40,987 bases of DNA from an uncultured Chloroflexota bacterium (GTDB taxonomy: Bacteria > Chloroflexota > Anaerolineae > UBA4142 > SHND01): contig CALMZO010000420.1 of the NCBI GenBank assembly GCA_937870825.1, positions 1-40,987 on the forward strand, given 5' to 3'. Below are positions 26,703-33,498 of the stretch, piece after piece (positions within the stretch are counted from its first letter, which is position 1; each line of letters starts with the position of its first letter). A program made the translations under genes and the position numbers. The notes under the pieces were generated by a model. It ran no database searches and had not been told where the DNA came from. It saw nothing but the letters and a program-made list of their open reading frames with translations.

Positions 26703-27428
26703 TTAATACACCATTTCGCCCCGCACAAACGCAGCCGTGCGCGCATCGCGCGGCGCATCGAAAAATGTTTCTGTCTCCGCAAGTTCAATCAATTGCCCGT
26801 TCAGCAGCAAACCGACACGCTGTGCCAGGCGTTTCGCTTGAAAGATGTTGTGCGTGACGAGAACGACGGTGGTGTGATGTTCGCGATTCTGCGCGCGCAC
26901 AATGTCTTCAATCAGTGAAACATTGTACGGGTCAAGATTCGCGGTCGGTTCGTCGAGCAATAGTACGCGCGGTTCAATCGCCAACGCGCGCGCCAATGCC
27001 ACACGCTGCATTTCGCCGCCCGAAAGTGTTCGGGCGCGCGCGTGCGCGATGTTTTGCAAACCGACGCGCGTCAACATTTCGTCCACACGCGCGTTTTCTT
27101 TTTTCCCGCGCAGATTCAAACCGAACGCGATATTGTTTCGCACATTTGTATTCAACAAGACGGGACGTTGAAAAACGGTCGTGATTTCGCGGCGACGTAG
27201 GAGCGGAATATTTTCCGTTTTAACCTGTTCGCCGCGATAAAACATTTTTCCCGACGCAGGCGCTTCGAGGAAATTCAACAAACGGAGCAGCGTAGATTTG
27301 CCCGCGCCGCTCGGACCGACGAGCGCGAGGATTTCGCCGTCGAAAATGTCCAGCGCGTCCAACTGCAAAATCGTGCGCGCATTGTACGATTGGACGAGCT
27401 CGCGTAATTGAAAAAGCGATTCAGCCAT
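26703..27428 (-). CDS. tupC: Tungstate ABC transporter ATP-binding protein
   Basis: This 241-residue ATPase energises oxyanion uptake. It has Walker A GPSGAGKST, a Q loop in TTVFQRP, the signature TLSGGEMQRVALARAL, Walker B VLLLDEPTANLDP and the switch His in VLVTHN. The start is ATG 27428, which overlaps the permease stop as ATGGCTGA; a longer start would lie inside the permease gene. Its identity as TupC rests on its operon partners, since the ATPase alone would fit molybdate or phosphate systems too. It is the last gene of the operon, followed by the bidirectional terminator. Confidence 0.92.
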   Translation of the reverse strand: MAESLFQLRELVQSYNARTILQLDALDIFDGEILALVGPSGAGKSTLLRLLNFLEAPASGKMFYRGEQVKTENIPLLRRREITTVFQRPVLLNTNVRNNIAFGLNLRGKKENARVDEMLTRVGLQNIAHARARTLSGGEMQRVALARALAIEPRVLLLDEPTANLDPYNVSLIEDIVRAQNREHHTTVVLVTHNIFQAKRLAQRVGLLLNGQLIELAETETFFDAPRDARTAAFVRGEMVY

Positions 27429-28116
27429 CCGTCGCGCGTTGCAGGCGCAGCAGCGCGCCATTGATGAGAAACGTCATGCCCAACAAAATGATACCGAGCG
27501 CGAGCGCGAGCGCAAAGTCGCCCGTGCGCGTATTCAAAACAATCGCCGTCGTCAACACGCGCGTTTTGCCCTCGATGTTACCGCCGACAAGCATCACCGC
27601 GCCCACTTCGGAAATAATCGCGCCGAACGCGGCAACCATCGCGGCGACGACGCCGATGCGCGCTTCCTTCAATACCGTCCACATTTCTTGAAGCCGCGTC
27701 GCGCCGAGCGAACGCGCCTGTACGCGTAACTGCGAGTCAACGCCTTGGACTGCCGCCATCGTCAACCCCGCGACGACGGGAAACGCAATCATCACTTGCG
27801 CCGTAATCATCGCGCTCGGGGTAAAGAGCCATCCCAAATTTCCAAACGGTCCCGAACGCGACAACATCAAGTACACAAACAGTCCGACGACGACGGGCGG
27901 CAGACCCATTCCTGTGTACAACAGCGTGGTGAACAAACCGCGCGCGCGAATTTTTGACAGCCCCAACGCCGCGCCGAGTGGAATTCCGAACAGCATCGCC
28001 ATAGCGAGCGCGACACCCGTCACTTGCAGCGACAACGACACAATTTCAAACAGGGCGGTGTCGGCTGCGAAAATCAACTGCAATGCCTGTACAAATCCGC
28101 GCGCCAAATCGTCCAT
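27421..28116 (-). CDS. tupB: Tungstate ABC transporter permease
   Basis: This 231-residue integral membrane protein has five to six membrane segments and the permease EAA-like loop ARSLGATRLQEMWTVLKEAR, which docks to the ATPase. Further landmarks are GMGLPPVVVGLFVYLMLSRS and FGAIISEVGAVMLVGGNIEG, both familiar from TupB/WtpB-type permeases. It starts 3 bases after the tupA stop codon and overlaps tupC by 8 bases, so all three subunits are translationally linked. Confidence 0.93.
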   Translation of the reverse strand: MDDLARGFVQALQLIFAADTALFEIVSLSLQVTGVALAMAMLFGIPLGAALGLSKIRARGLFTTLLYTGMGLPPVVVGLFVYLMLSRSGPFGNLGWLFTPSAMITAQVMIAFPVVAGLTMAAVQGVDSQLRVQARSLGATRLQEMWTVLKEARIGVVAAMVAAFGAIISEVGAVMLVGGNIEGKTRVLTTAIVLNTRTGDFALALALGIILLGMTFLINGALLRLQRATDG

Positions 28117-28119
28117 AAC

Positions 28120-29028
28120 TTATTTCACCGCGTTCGCGTAAAACAATGCTTGCCCGAATTTGTCTTTGCCGTATTCGCCAATCGCTTTTTGCGTTTCGGG
28201 CGAAACAAGCCATTGGACAAAATTTTTCGCCATCGCCGCGTTGACGCTCGGAAATTTTTCGGGATTCACCATCATCACGCCGTACGGATTGTACAATTGC
28301 TTGTCGGGATTTTGGTCAATCGTTTCGCCGCCAAAAACGATGGCGAGGTTCGGCAATTTATTGGTCCGTACGTCGAACCCACGCATCGAGAGCCACGTCG
28401 CGCGGTCGGTGAGCGTGTAAAAATTTCCTTCGTTTGCGGTAAGCAATGTTTCGCCCATGCCTTGTCCGAGCGCGTTGTACCATTTCATTTCTTTCGTCGG
28501 CATAATGCCCGCGCTCGCCCAGATGCTCAACTCTTGAGTATGCGTGCCGCTTTTGTCGCCGCGACTCGCGAACGGCGCTGCGGTGTCGGCAATCAATTTG
28601 AATGCGTCTTTGCCCGATTTCGTACTCGCGATTTTTGCCGGGTCATTTTTCGGACCGACGATAACAAAATCGTTATACATCACATCAAAACGTTCTTGCG
28701 CGTTGCCATCTTGAACAAATATGTCTTCGCGCGCGCGCGCGTGTACCAACACCACATCCGCGTCGCCTTTGCTTCCAATCTCTAACGCCTGTCCCGTGCC
28801 AACGGCGACGACATCCACTTTGCAATTAAATTTTTTTTCAAAGTCCGGCAGAATCGCCGCAAGCAATCCTGAATCGGCGGTGCTGGTTGTCGTGGCAAGT
28901 CGTAACGTACAGGCGGATGCTTGCCCTGAGCGGCGCTCGTAATCGAGCGCAGTCGAAGGGGGCGCGGCGCAACCGACGACGATGCCGAGCAGCGCGAATA
29001 AAACCATTGCGAATGAAAAATGTTTCAT
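28120..29028 (-). CDS. tupA: Tungstate-binding lipoprotein of the ABC transporter
   Basis: This 302-residue solute-binding protein has a lipoprotein signal ending in GIVVGC (Cys20). The mature part begins its fold with LRLATTTSTADSGLL; the TTTS motif is typical of the TupA family and distinguishes it from ModA. Other landmarks are VGTGQALEIGSKGDADVVLV, SRGDKSGTHTQEL and VMMVNPEKFP. Between the lipobox and the fold, residues ALDYERRSGQASA are encoded by a 42-base palindromic repeat in frame. The ATG overlaps the regulator stop as ATGA. Tungstate rather than molybdate is inferred from family resemblance. Confidence 0.95.
   Translation of the reverse strand: MKHFSFAMVLFALLGIVVGCAAPPSTALDYERRSGQASACTLRLATTTSTADSGLLAAILPDFEKKFNCKVDVVAVGTGQALEIGSKGDADVVLVHARAREDIFVQDGNAQERFDVMYNDFVIVGPKNDPAKIASTKSGKDAFKLIADTAAPFASRGDKSGTHTQELSIWASAGIMPTKEMKWYNALGQGMGETLLTANEGNFYTLTDRATWLSMRGFDVRTNKLPNLAIVFGGETIDQNPDKQLYNPYGVMMVNPEKFPSVNAAMAKNFVQWLVSPETQKAIGEYGKDKFGQALFYANAVK
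28919..28960 (-). repeat. Palindromic repeat element inserted in the tupA linker
   Basis: These 42 bases contain the perfect stem GCGCTCG-atta-CGAGCGC, flanked by CCCT and AGGG arms. The flanks resemble a dispersed motif (CCCTTCGACTGCGCTC...CAGGGCAAGC) that I recall from many bacterial genomes. The length is 14 codons, so the tupA frame is kept. Confidence 0.75.
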
Positions 29029-30071
29029 CGAGTTCTCTTGGTGTTGAATTTTTTCGCGCCGTATCTAATTTCGGCAATCACGCGCCCAGTGTGTGAAATA
29101 TCGTAACCGGACAGTGTGCGCGCATACGCGCGAAATTCTTGCGTCTGCAATTGCGCGAACAATTTTTCGCCGCGCGCGGATTCGTACAATTCGCGCGTGA
29201 CCACCAAATCAAAGCGTTCCTGTCCCAACGGAACAAAGTCCAAACGAAATTGTTCGGCGGTGGCGCGCAAGCCCGGCGCAGCGTCCGCTTGCTCTGCGAC
29301 AAGCGCGCGCGCAATCGCTTCGTAGGTTGTCGCCGCGTTTGACCAACCTTGCAGTGTCGTTGGGTCAACACGCGCGGCGCGGACATGTTGCTGTAACCAG
29401 AGACGCGCGCCCGAACCCACCGGACGATTCAGCAAGCGCGCTCCTTGGCGCGCCAAGTCACGCACGCCGCGAATGCTTTTCGGATTTCCGCGCGCGACCA
29501 ACAAGCCGTACTCGCGCACTGTAAATTCCACCAACAAAATATCTTGCTCGGCGACGAGATGCTGGACAAACGAAACATTGTATTCGTCCGTTTCCGTGTC
29601 GCGCAGATGGGAACCGACCACATCGGCTTGCTGCTGCGCGAGCGTGAACAATCCCGCCGTGCTGCCGAGCACATTCGTCTGCGCGTGAATGCTTTGTGCC
29701 AAATGCGCGAGCAGGGGGTCATCGCTGCCGGCAATCAACAGTGGCATTTGTGTTGATGCCGCAATGCTTTTTATGCAACGCGCCTTGACCCAAAATTCTT
29801 CGCGCGAGTTTGCGGGTTCGTGCAGCCAACGTGTCACCGCGTCGCGCCCGCGCCGGGTGAGCGAATACTGCTTGCGTTCGGGTCCGCCCGCGCGTCCAAT
29901 GCCGCGCACGCGCACCAATTTTTGTTCGCGCAGTTTTGCCAGCGAACGGTACAACTGCGCGAAATCAATTTTCCAGTACGGCGCAAACTCGGTATCAATC
30001 GCGCGTTTGAGCTCGTACCCGTAGGCATCGGCGCGGGCGATAAGGGCGAGGAGGGGAAAGAGGGGTGACAT
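29025..30071 (-). CDS. Fusion regulator: PadR winged helix plus molybdate/tungstate-binding-like domain
   Basis: This 348-residue protein starts with a PadR-type winged helix (about 1-95: ALIARADAYGYELKRAIDTE, then IDFAQLYRSLAKLREQKLV and GPERKQYSLTRRGRDAV). The rest (about 105-330) resembles a type 2 periplasmic binding protein fold related to COG1910 molybdate-binding domains: AGSDDPLLAHLAQ, VEFTVREYGLLVARGNPKSI and LLNRPVGSGARLWLQQ. It probably senses tungstate or molybdate in the cytoplasm and controls the transporter. Its stop overlaps the tupA start (ATGA). ATG 30071 is preferred over a TTG 42 bases upstream because the PadR fold begins there. An operator-like palindrome overlaps its promoter. 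Binding-protein-like domains are more often fused to other helix-turn-helix types. Confidence 0.88.
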   Translation of the reverse strand: MSPLFPLLALIARADAYGYELKRAIDTEFAPYWKIDFAQLYRSLAKLREQKLVRVRGIGRAGGPERKQYSLTRRGRDAVTRWLHEPANSREEFWVKARCIKSIAASTQMPLLIAGSDDPLLAHLAQSIHAQTNVLGSTAGLFTLAQQQADVVGSHLRDTETDEYNVSFVQHLVAEQDILLVEFTVREYGLLVARGNPKSIRGVRDLARQGARLLNRPVGSGARLWLQQHVRAARVDPTTLQGWSNAATTYEAIARALVAEQADAAPGLRATAEQFRLDFVPLGQERFDLVVTRELYESARGEKLFAQLQTQEFRAYARTLSGYDISHTGRVIAEIRYGAKKFNTKRTR

Positions 30072-30112
30072 GGGGACCTGAAGGGAAATAAACGAAATCA
30101 GGGAAATCGGCA

Positions 30113-30133
30113 ACTATATGTAGCGCATATAGT
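30113..30133. promoter_or_regulatory. Palindromic operator of the tungstate operon
   Basis: ACTATATG (30113-30120) and CATATAGT (30126-30133) form a perfect 8-base inverted repeat with a 5-base centre. It overlaps the -10 box of the leftward promoter. The TATATG/CATATA arms recall both PadR sites and the TATATA half-sites of ModE boxes. Autoregulation by the PadR fusion is the likely use. Confidence 0.75.
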
Positions 30134-30157
30134 ATGCGGAACGTGGGTCCCTGTCAA
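30129..30157 (-). promoter_or_regulatory. Promoter of the regulator-tupABC operon
   Basis: On the minus strand TTGACA (30157-30152) is followed after 17 bases by TACTAT (30134-30129). The operator palindrome starts within the -10 box, so a bound regulator would block polymerase. Confidence 0.85.
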
Positions 30158-30300
30158 ACACAGGTCAACGCAAGGTCAATTGGCACTGCGCGGCAAACAC
30201 AAATGTTCGCCTCACAATGCCAATCCCCGTCGTTCGGCGCGAGTGGGCGCGCTGCGGATGCGGCTTTGTGACAAATATAACGCACTGCGTCATAAAACTA

Positions 30301-30329
30301 TTGACATGCCCCAAAACGTATGCTAGTAT
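30301..30329 (+). promoter_or_regulatory. Promoter of the TetR-led fatty-acid operon
   Basis: TTGACA (30301-30306) is followed after 17 bases by TAGTAT (30324-30329), with a TG extension at 30321-30322. It faces rightwards, 65 bases upstream of ATG 30395. Confidence 0.88.
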
Positions 30330-30332
30330 CTA

Positions 30333-30348
30333 CCTACCGTTCGGTAGG
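30333..30348. promoter_or_regulatory. TetR-type operator at the transcription start
   Basis: CCTACCG-TT-CGGTAGG is a perfect palindrome placed 3 bases after the -10 box, covering the expected transcription start. The ACCGNNCGGT core matches operators of TetR regulators of fatty-acid and branched-chain degradation. Autorepression by the adjacent TetR protein is likely. Confidence 0.8.
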
Positions 30349-30360
30349 CATTTTTGATTC

Positions 30361-30377
30361 GGGCAAGCGACTTGCCC
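30361..30377 (+). promoter_or_regulatory. Leader hairpin before the TetR gene
   Basis: GGGCAAG-CGA-CTTGCCC is a perfect 7-base stem with a 3-base loop in the 5' leader. It ends 9 bases before the AGGAG of the TetR gene. It has no U-tract, so it is more likely to affect RNA stability or translation than termination. Confidence 0.6.
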
Positions 30378-30394
30378 TGCTCTAACAGGAGACT

Positions 30395-31132
30395 ATGGCG
30401 TCTCGCACTCGACGGACGAGTCCTCCATCGCGCGTCAACGGACGCACCGCCTCAAACAACTCGCACTCTAAAACAAAAAACGGCGCGCCCGCGCTTGTTC
30501 AAAACGCGCCTGCCGTTTCCTCTCCCAAACTCAACAACGACAAACAGCAAGAAATTTTTGCCGCCGCGCTGCATCTCTTTCAACAAAAGGGCTATCACGG
30601 CGCGTCCATGCAGGACCTCGCCGACGCGGTGGGCATTCAAAAAGCATCCCTCTATTATTACATCCGCAGCAAAGAAGAATTGCTCGTGCACGTGTGCGAG
30701 CGCGGCACGGGCGCGTTCACGCAGGAATTGAGCGACATTGTCGCGTCCGATTTGAACGCGACGGAAAAATTGCGGCGCGCGATGGAATGTCACCTCGTCG
30801 CGTTGTGCGAACAGCTCGACCTCTTTACCGTTTTTTTGCGCGAACAAAAATTTCTCGGCGAGATACAAAAGAAAAAATTGCGCGGCGAAGGCAAACGTCA
30901 CGCCGAACTCTTGGCGATGATTTTGCAGCAAGGCATTTCGTCCGGCGAATTTCGTGAGGTGAACGTCACCGTCACGACACTTGCCATTCTCGGCATGTGC
31001 AATTGGCTGTACGAATGGTATTCGCCTGACGGCGCGTTTGAGCCGCGCGAAATCGCGCGCATGTTTTCGGAATTGGTATTGAGTGGGCTTCAAGTCAAAA
31101 GTACAAAGCTAAAAGCGCAAAGTAATCAGTGA
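30395..31132 (+). CDS. TetR-family regulator of the fatty-acid operon
   Basis: This 245-residue protein has a long polar N-terminal extension (about 1-46), then a TetR DNA-binding domain (about 48-98) with AALHLFQQKGYHGASMQDLA and VGIQKASLYYYIRSKEELL. The C-terminal ligand domain (about 110-230) includes NWLYEWYSPDGAFEPREIA, as in KstR2/FadR-like regulators that bind acyl-CoA. It probably represses the acyl-CoA synthetase and dehydrogenase genes downstream and its own promoter. The start is ATG 30395 after AGGAG. The last residues (VKSTKLKAQSNQ) are encoded by repeat sequence and are probably not part of the fold. Confidence 0.92.
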   Translation: MASRTRRTSPPSRVNGRTASNNSHSKTKNGAPALVQNAPAVSSPKLNNDKQQEIFAAALHLFQQKGYHGASMQDLADAVGIQKASLYYYIRSKEELLVHVCERGTGAFTQELSDIVASDLNATEKLRRAMECHLVALCEQLDLFTVFLREQKFLGEIQKKKLRGEGKRHAELLAMILQQGISSGEFREVNVTVTTLAILGMCNWLYEWYSPDGAFEPREIARMFSELVLSGLQVKSTKLKAQSNQ

Positions 31133-31183
31133 GCAGTAATCAGTATTCAGTCACTGACCTCTGATTACTGCTTACTGATTACT
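31098..31183. repeat. Compound heptamer element, AAAGNNN and AGTAATC classes
   Basis: Three AAAGNNN units (31098-31118) are followed by five AGTNNNC units (31121-31155) and an inverted arm. Bases 31121-31143 and 31161-31183 form a 23-base inverted repeat with one mismatch. The element encodes the TetR C terminus, holds its stop codon (31130-31132) and ends 7 bases before the GGAGG of the next gene. Confidence 0.92.
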
Positions 31184-31200
31184 CGCATGTGGAGGTTCAA

Positions 31201-31632
31201 ATGGCATTGCTCGAAATTGGCGCGACAGCTCCAACATTCAAAGGCATGAACTTGCTCGGCGGCGAATTTGATTTGGCGAACGTGCTTGGTTCGCGCGGCG
31301 CGGTGATTTCGTTCGCGCCCGACCAAATCAATCCCGCCCAAGTGTCGTGGGCAAAAAATTTGTACGAGAAAAATAAAACCGATGTGGAAATGATTTCGAT
31401 TGTTCGGAAAATTCCAAGCGTCACAATGGCGAAAGCATTTTTGCAGCAGCTCGGTATCAAGTCGCCGTCGGTGTACGACCAAAAGCAAGAAATTTTTCAA
31501 TTGTTCGGCGTCGAAAATCCGGTCGTGCTGTATTCGGTGAACAAAGACGGCGTAATCACCAACGTGGCGCAACTGGAGCCCAAAGCATTTACGCAAGCGG
31601 CGATGCAAGAGGCGATTGACAAAGCGAAATGA
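31201..31632 (+). CDS. Thioredoxin-fold (redoxin-like) protein without cysteine
   Basis: This 143-residue protein starts at ATG 31201, five bases after GGAGG. The N terminus (IGATAPTFKGMNLLGGEFDL) and the ordering of strands follow the AhpC/TSA and redoxin pattern. The position of the peroxidatic Cys is occupied by VISFAPDQINPAQVS, and the protein has no cysteine at all, so peroxidase or disulfide chemistry is excluded. It is placed between the TetR regulator and acyl-CoA synthetase in one transcription unit. A binding or chaperone role in lipid metabolism is possible but unsupported. Confidence 0.85.
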   Translation: MALLEIGATAPTFKGMNLLGGEFDLANVLGSRGAVISFAPDQINPAQVSWAKNLYEKNKTDVEMISIVRKIPSVTMAKAFLQQLGIKSPSVYDQKQEIFQLFGVENPVVLYSVNKDGVITNVAQLEPKAFTQAAMQEAIDKAK

Positions 31633-31693
31633 GAGGGAAAGAGGGAGAGATAGAGAAATCCACTCCATCACTCCTTCACTTTATCTCTCTATC
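31633..31693. repeat. Octamer hairpin, GAGGGANA / CACTCCNT class
   Basis: The left arm is purine-rich with 8-base units (GAGGGAAA, GAGGGAGA, GATAGAGA). The right arm is pyrimidine-rich with four units (CACTCCAT, CACTCCTT, CACTTTAT, CTCTCTAT). It begins at the stop codon of the redoxin-like gene and ends before the AAGGGGAG of the synthetase gene. Confidence 0.85.
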
Positions 31694-31710
31694 ATCGAAA
31701 GGGGAGCGAC

Positions 31711-33414
31711 ATGGACAGACCGTGGCAAAAAATGTACGAACAGGGCGTGCCTGCCGATATTGCGTATCCCGAAGGCATGGTGGTGCCGGATATTTTGGAC
31801 CGCGCGGCGTCGCGCTTTCCGAATAGCCCCGCGACCATTTTTCCTGCCGCCATCGGCAAGCGTTTGCTCGGGGGCAAACTCACGTACCGCGATTTGGACG
31901 ACGCGGCGAATCGTTTTGCGAACGCGTTGATTGCGCTCGGCATTCAAAAAGGCGACCGCGTCGCGCTCCTCTTTCCCAATTCACCGCAATTTGTCATTTC
32001 CTTTTTCGGCACGTTGAAAGCGGGCGCGGTTGCGATTTGTTTCAATCCCGTCTACACCGAACACGAAATCGAACGCCAATTGATTGACTGCGGCGCGGAA
32101 ACCGTCGTCACCATGACGAAATGGTATCCCGCGATTAAAAAGGTGCAAGCGAATACGCGGGTCACGCGCGTCATTGCCACGAACATCAAAGATTATTTTC
32201 ATCCCGTCGCAAGCACGCTCTTTACGCTCGCCAAGGAACAAAAAGAAGGATTCCGCGTCACGCTCGACCCGAAAGATTATTCGTTCAAGATGATGCTGCA
32301 AAACGCGGGCAGCGCAAAACCGAACGTACAAATTTCGCCCGACGACATCGCGCTGCTGCAATATACGGGCGGCACAACGGGCGTGCCAAAAGGCGCGGTG
32401 TTGACGCATCGCAATCTCGTCTCCAATTGTTTGCAAGCCGTCGCGTGGTTCGTCGGCGCGCAGGACGGCAAAGAAGTGACGCTCTCGATTATTCCGTTCT
32501 TTCATGTGTACGGTTTGATGATTGGGATGTTGTTCACCATTTACAAAGCGGGCGCGCTCGTGCTCTTTCCGCGTTTCGATTTGGCGCAAGCGTTCATGGC
32601 GATTGATGCATACAAGCCGACAATTTTCCCCGGCGTCCCCGCGCTCTACATTCAATTCATCAACAGCCCGGAGGTTGCCAATCACGATTTGCGCTCCATT
32701 AAAACGTGTTTGTCGGGCGCCGCGCCGTTGCCGCAAGAAGTCCAAACGGGTTTTGAAATGTTGAGCGGCGGACGACTCGTCGAAGGATTCGGCATGACGG
32801 AATCGTCACCGCTCGCATTGGCGAATCCCATCAACGGCGAACGACGCGTGGGCAGCATCGGCGTTCCCGTGCCTTCGACGGACGCGCGCATTGTGAATCC
32901 CGAAAACGCGGACGAAGTGATGCCACCCGGTTCTGTCGGCGAACTCGCGATCAAAGGTCCGCAAGTATTTCAAGGATATTGGAATCGTCCCGAAGAATCG
33001 GTGAACACATTACGCAACGGCTGGCTCATCACGGGCGACATTGCGCGGATGGACGACGACGGATTCTTTTACATCGTCGAACGCAAAAAAGACATGATTA
33101 TTATCGGCGGTTACAAAGTGTTCCCGCGCGACATTGAAGAAGAATTGTTCAAGTACCCCAAAGTCAAAGATGTGACGGTCATCGGCGTGCCGCATCCCAA
33201 AATGGGCGAAGTGCCAAAAGCATTTGTTGTGTTAAAAGACGGCGAGAATTGCACGGAAGCAGAGCTTATCGAATACATGACGAAAGCGGTTGCCGATTAC
33301 AAAGTCCCGCGCCAAATCGAATTTCGCGACGCGTTACCGAAAACCATCATCGGCAAAGTGTTAAAGCGGCAGTTGATGGAAGAGGAAAAGGCGAAAATGA
33401 AGGCAAAGGCGTAG
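31711..33414 (+). CDS. fadD: Long-chain acyl-CoA synthetase
   Basis: This AMP-forming ligase activates fatty acids to acyl-CoA with ATP. The 567-residue protein has the P-loop YTGGTTGVPKGAVLTH, the A5 motif GFGMTES, the A7/A8 region ITGDIARMDDDGFF and KDMIIIGGYKVFPRDIEE, and the catalytic C-terminal lysine in KTIIGKVLKRQL. Length and motifs are those of FadD-type enzymes. It is cytoplasmic or peripheral to the membrane. The start is ATG 31711 with AAGGGGAG upstream. Together with the dehydrogenase downstream it would begin beta-oxidation, under the TetR regulator. Chain-length preference cannot be read from the sequence. Confidence 0.96.
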   Translation: MDRPWQKMYEQGVPADIAYPEGMVVPDILDRAASRFPNSPATIFPAAIGKRLLGGKLTYRDLDDAANRFANALIALGIQKGDRVALLFPNSPQFVISFFGTLKAGAVAICFNPVYTEHEIERQLIDCGAETVVTMTKWYPAIKKVQANTRVTRVIATNIKDYFHPVASTLFTLAKEQKEGFRVTLDPKDYSFKMMLQNAGSAKPNVQISPDDIALLQYTGGTTGVPKGAVLTHRNLVSNCLQAVAWFVGAQDGKEVTLSIIPFFHVYGLMIGMLFTIYKAGALVLFPRFDLAQAFMAIDAYKPTIFPGVPALYIQFINSPEVANHDLRSIKTCLSGAAPLPQEVQTGFEMLSGGRLVEGFGMTESSPLALANPINGERRVGSIGVPVPSTDARIVNPENADEVMPPGSVGELAIKGPQVFQGYWNRPEESVNTLRNGWLITGDIARMDDDGFFYIVERKKDMIIIGGYKVFPRDIEEELFKYPKVKDVTVIGVPHPKMGEVPKAFVVLKDGENCTEAELIEYMTKAVADYKVPRQIEFRDALPKTIIGKVLKRQLMEEEKAKMKAKA

Positions 33415-33417
33415 TGA

Positions 33418-33484
33418 GACGGAGGACGAAGGACGGACGACGAAAGACAAACTTGCGTCAACCGTCGTCCGTCGTCTGTCGTCG
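33418..33484. repeat. Heptamer hairpin, GACGAAG class
   Basis: The left arm starts GACGGAG, GACGAAG, GACGGAC and the right arm reads GTCGTCC, GTCGTCT, GTCGTCG, an inverted version of the same class. It starts 4 bases after the synthetase stop and ends just before the Shine-Dalgarno of the dehydrogenase gene. The same class occurs in frame at 40653-40712. Confidence 0.85.
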
Positions 33485-33498
33485 TGTTTGGAGCAACT

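Larger units (their letters stand above)
30072..30394. other. Divergent regulatory region between the tungstate and fatty-acid operons
   Basis: This 323-base gap holds two outward-facing consensus promoters, each with a palindrome next to its -10 box, and a leader hairpin before the TetR gene. These are listed separately. The middle part (about 30158-30300) shows no gene or further structure that I can support. Confidence 0.8.
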
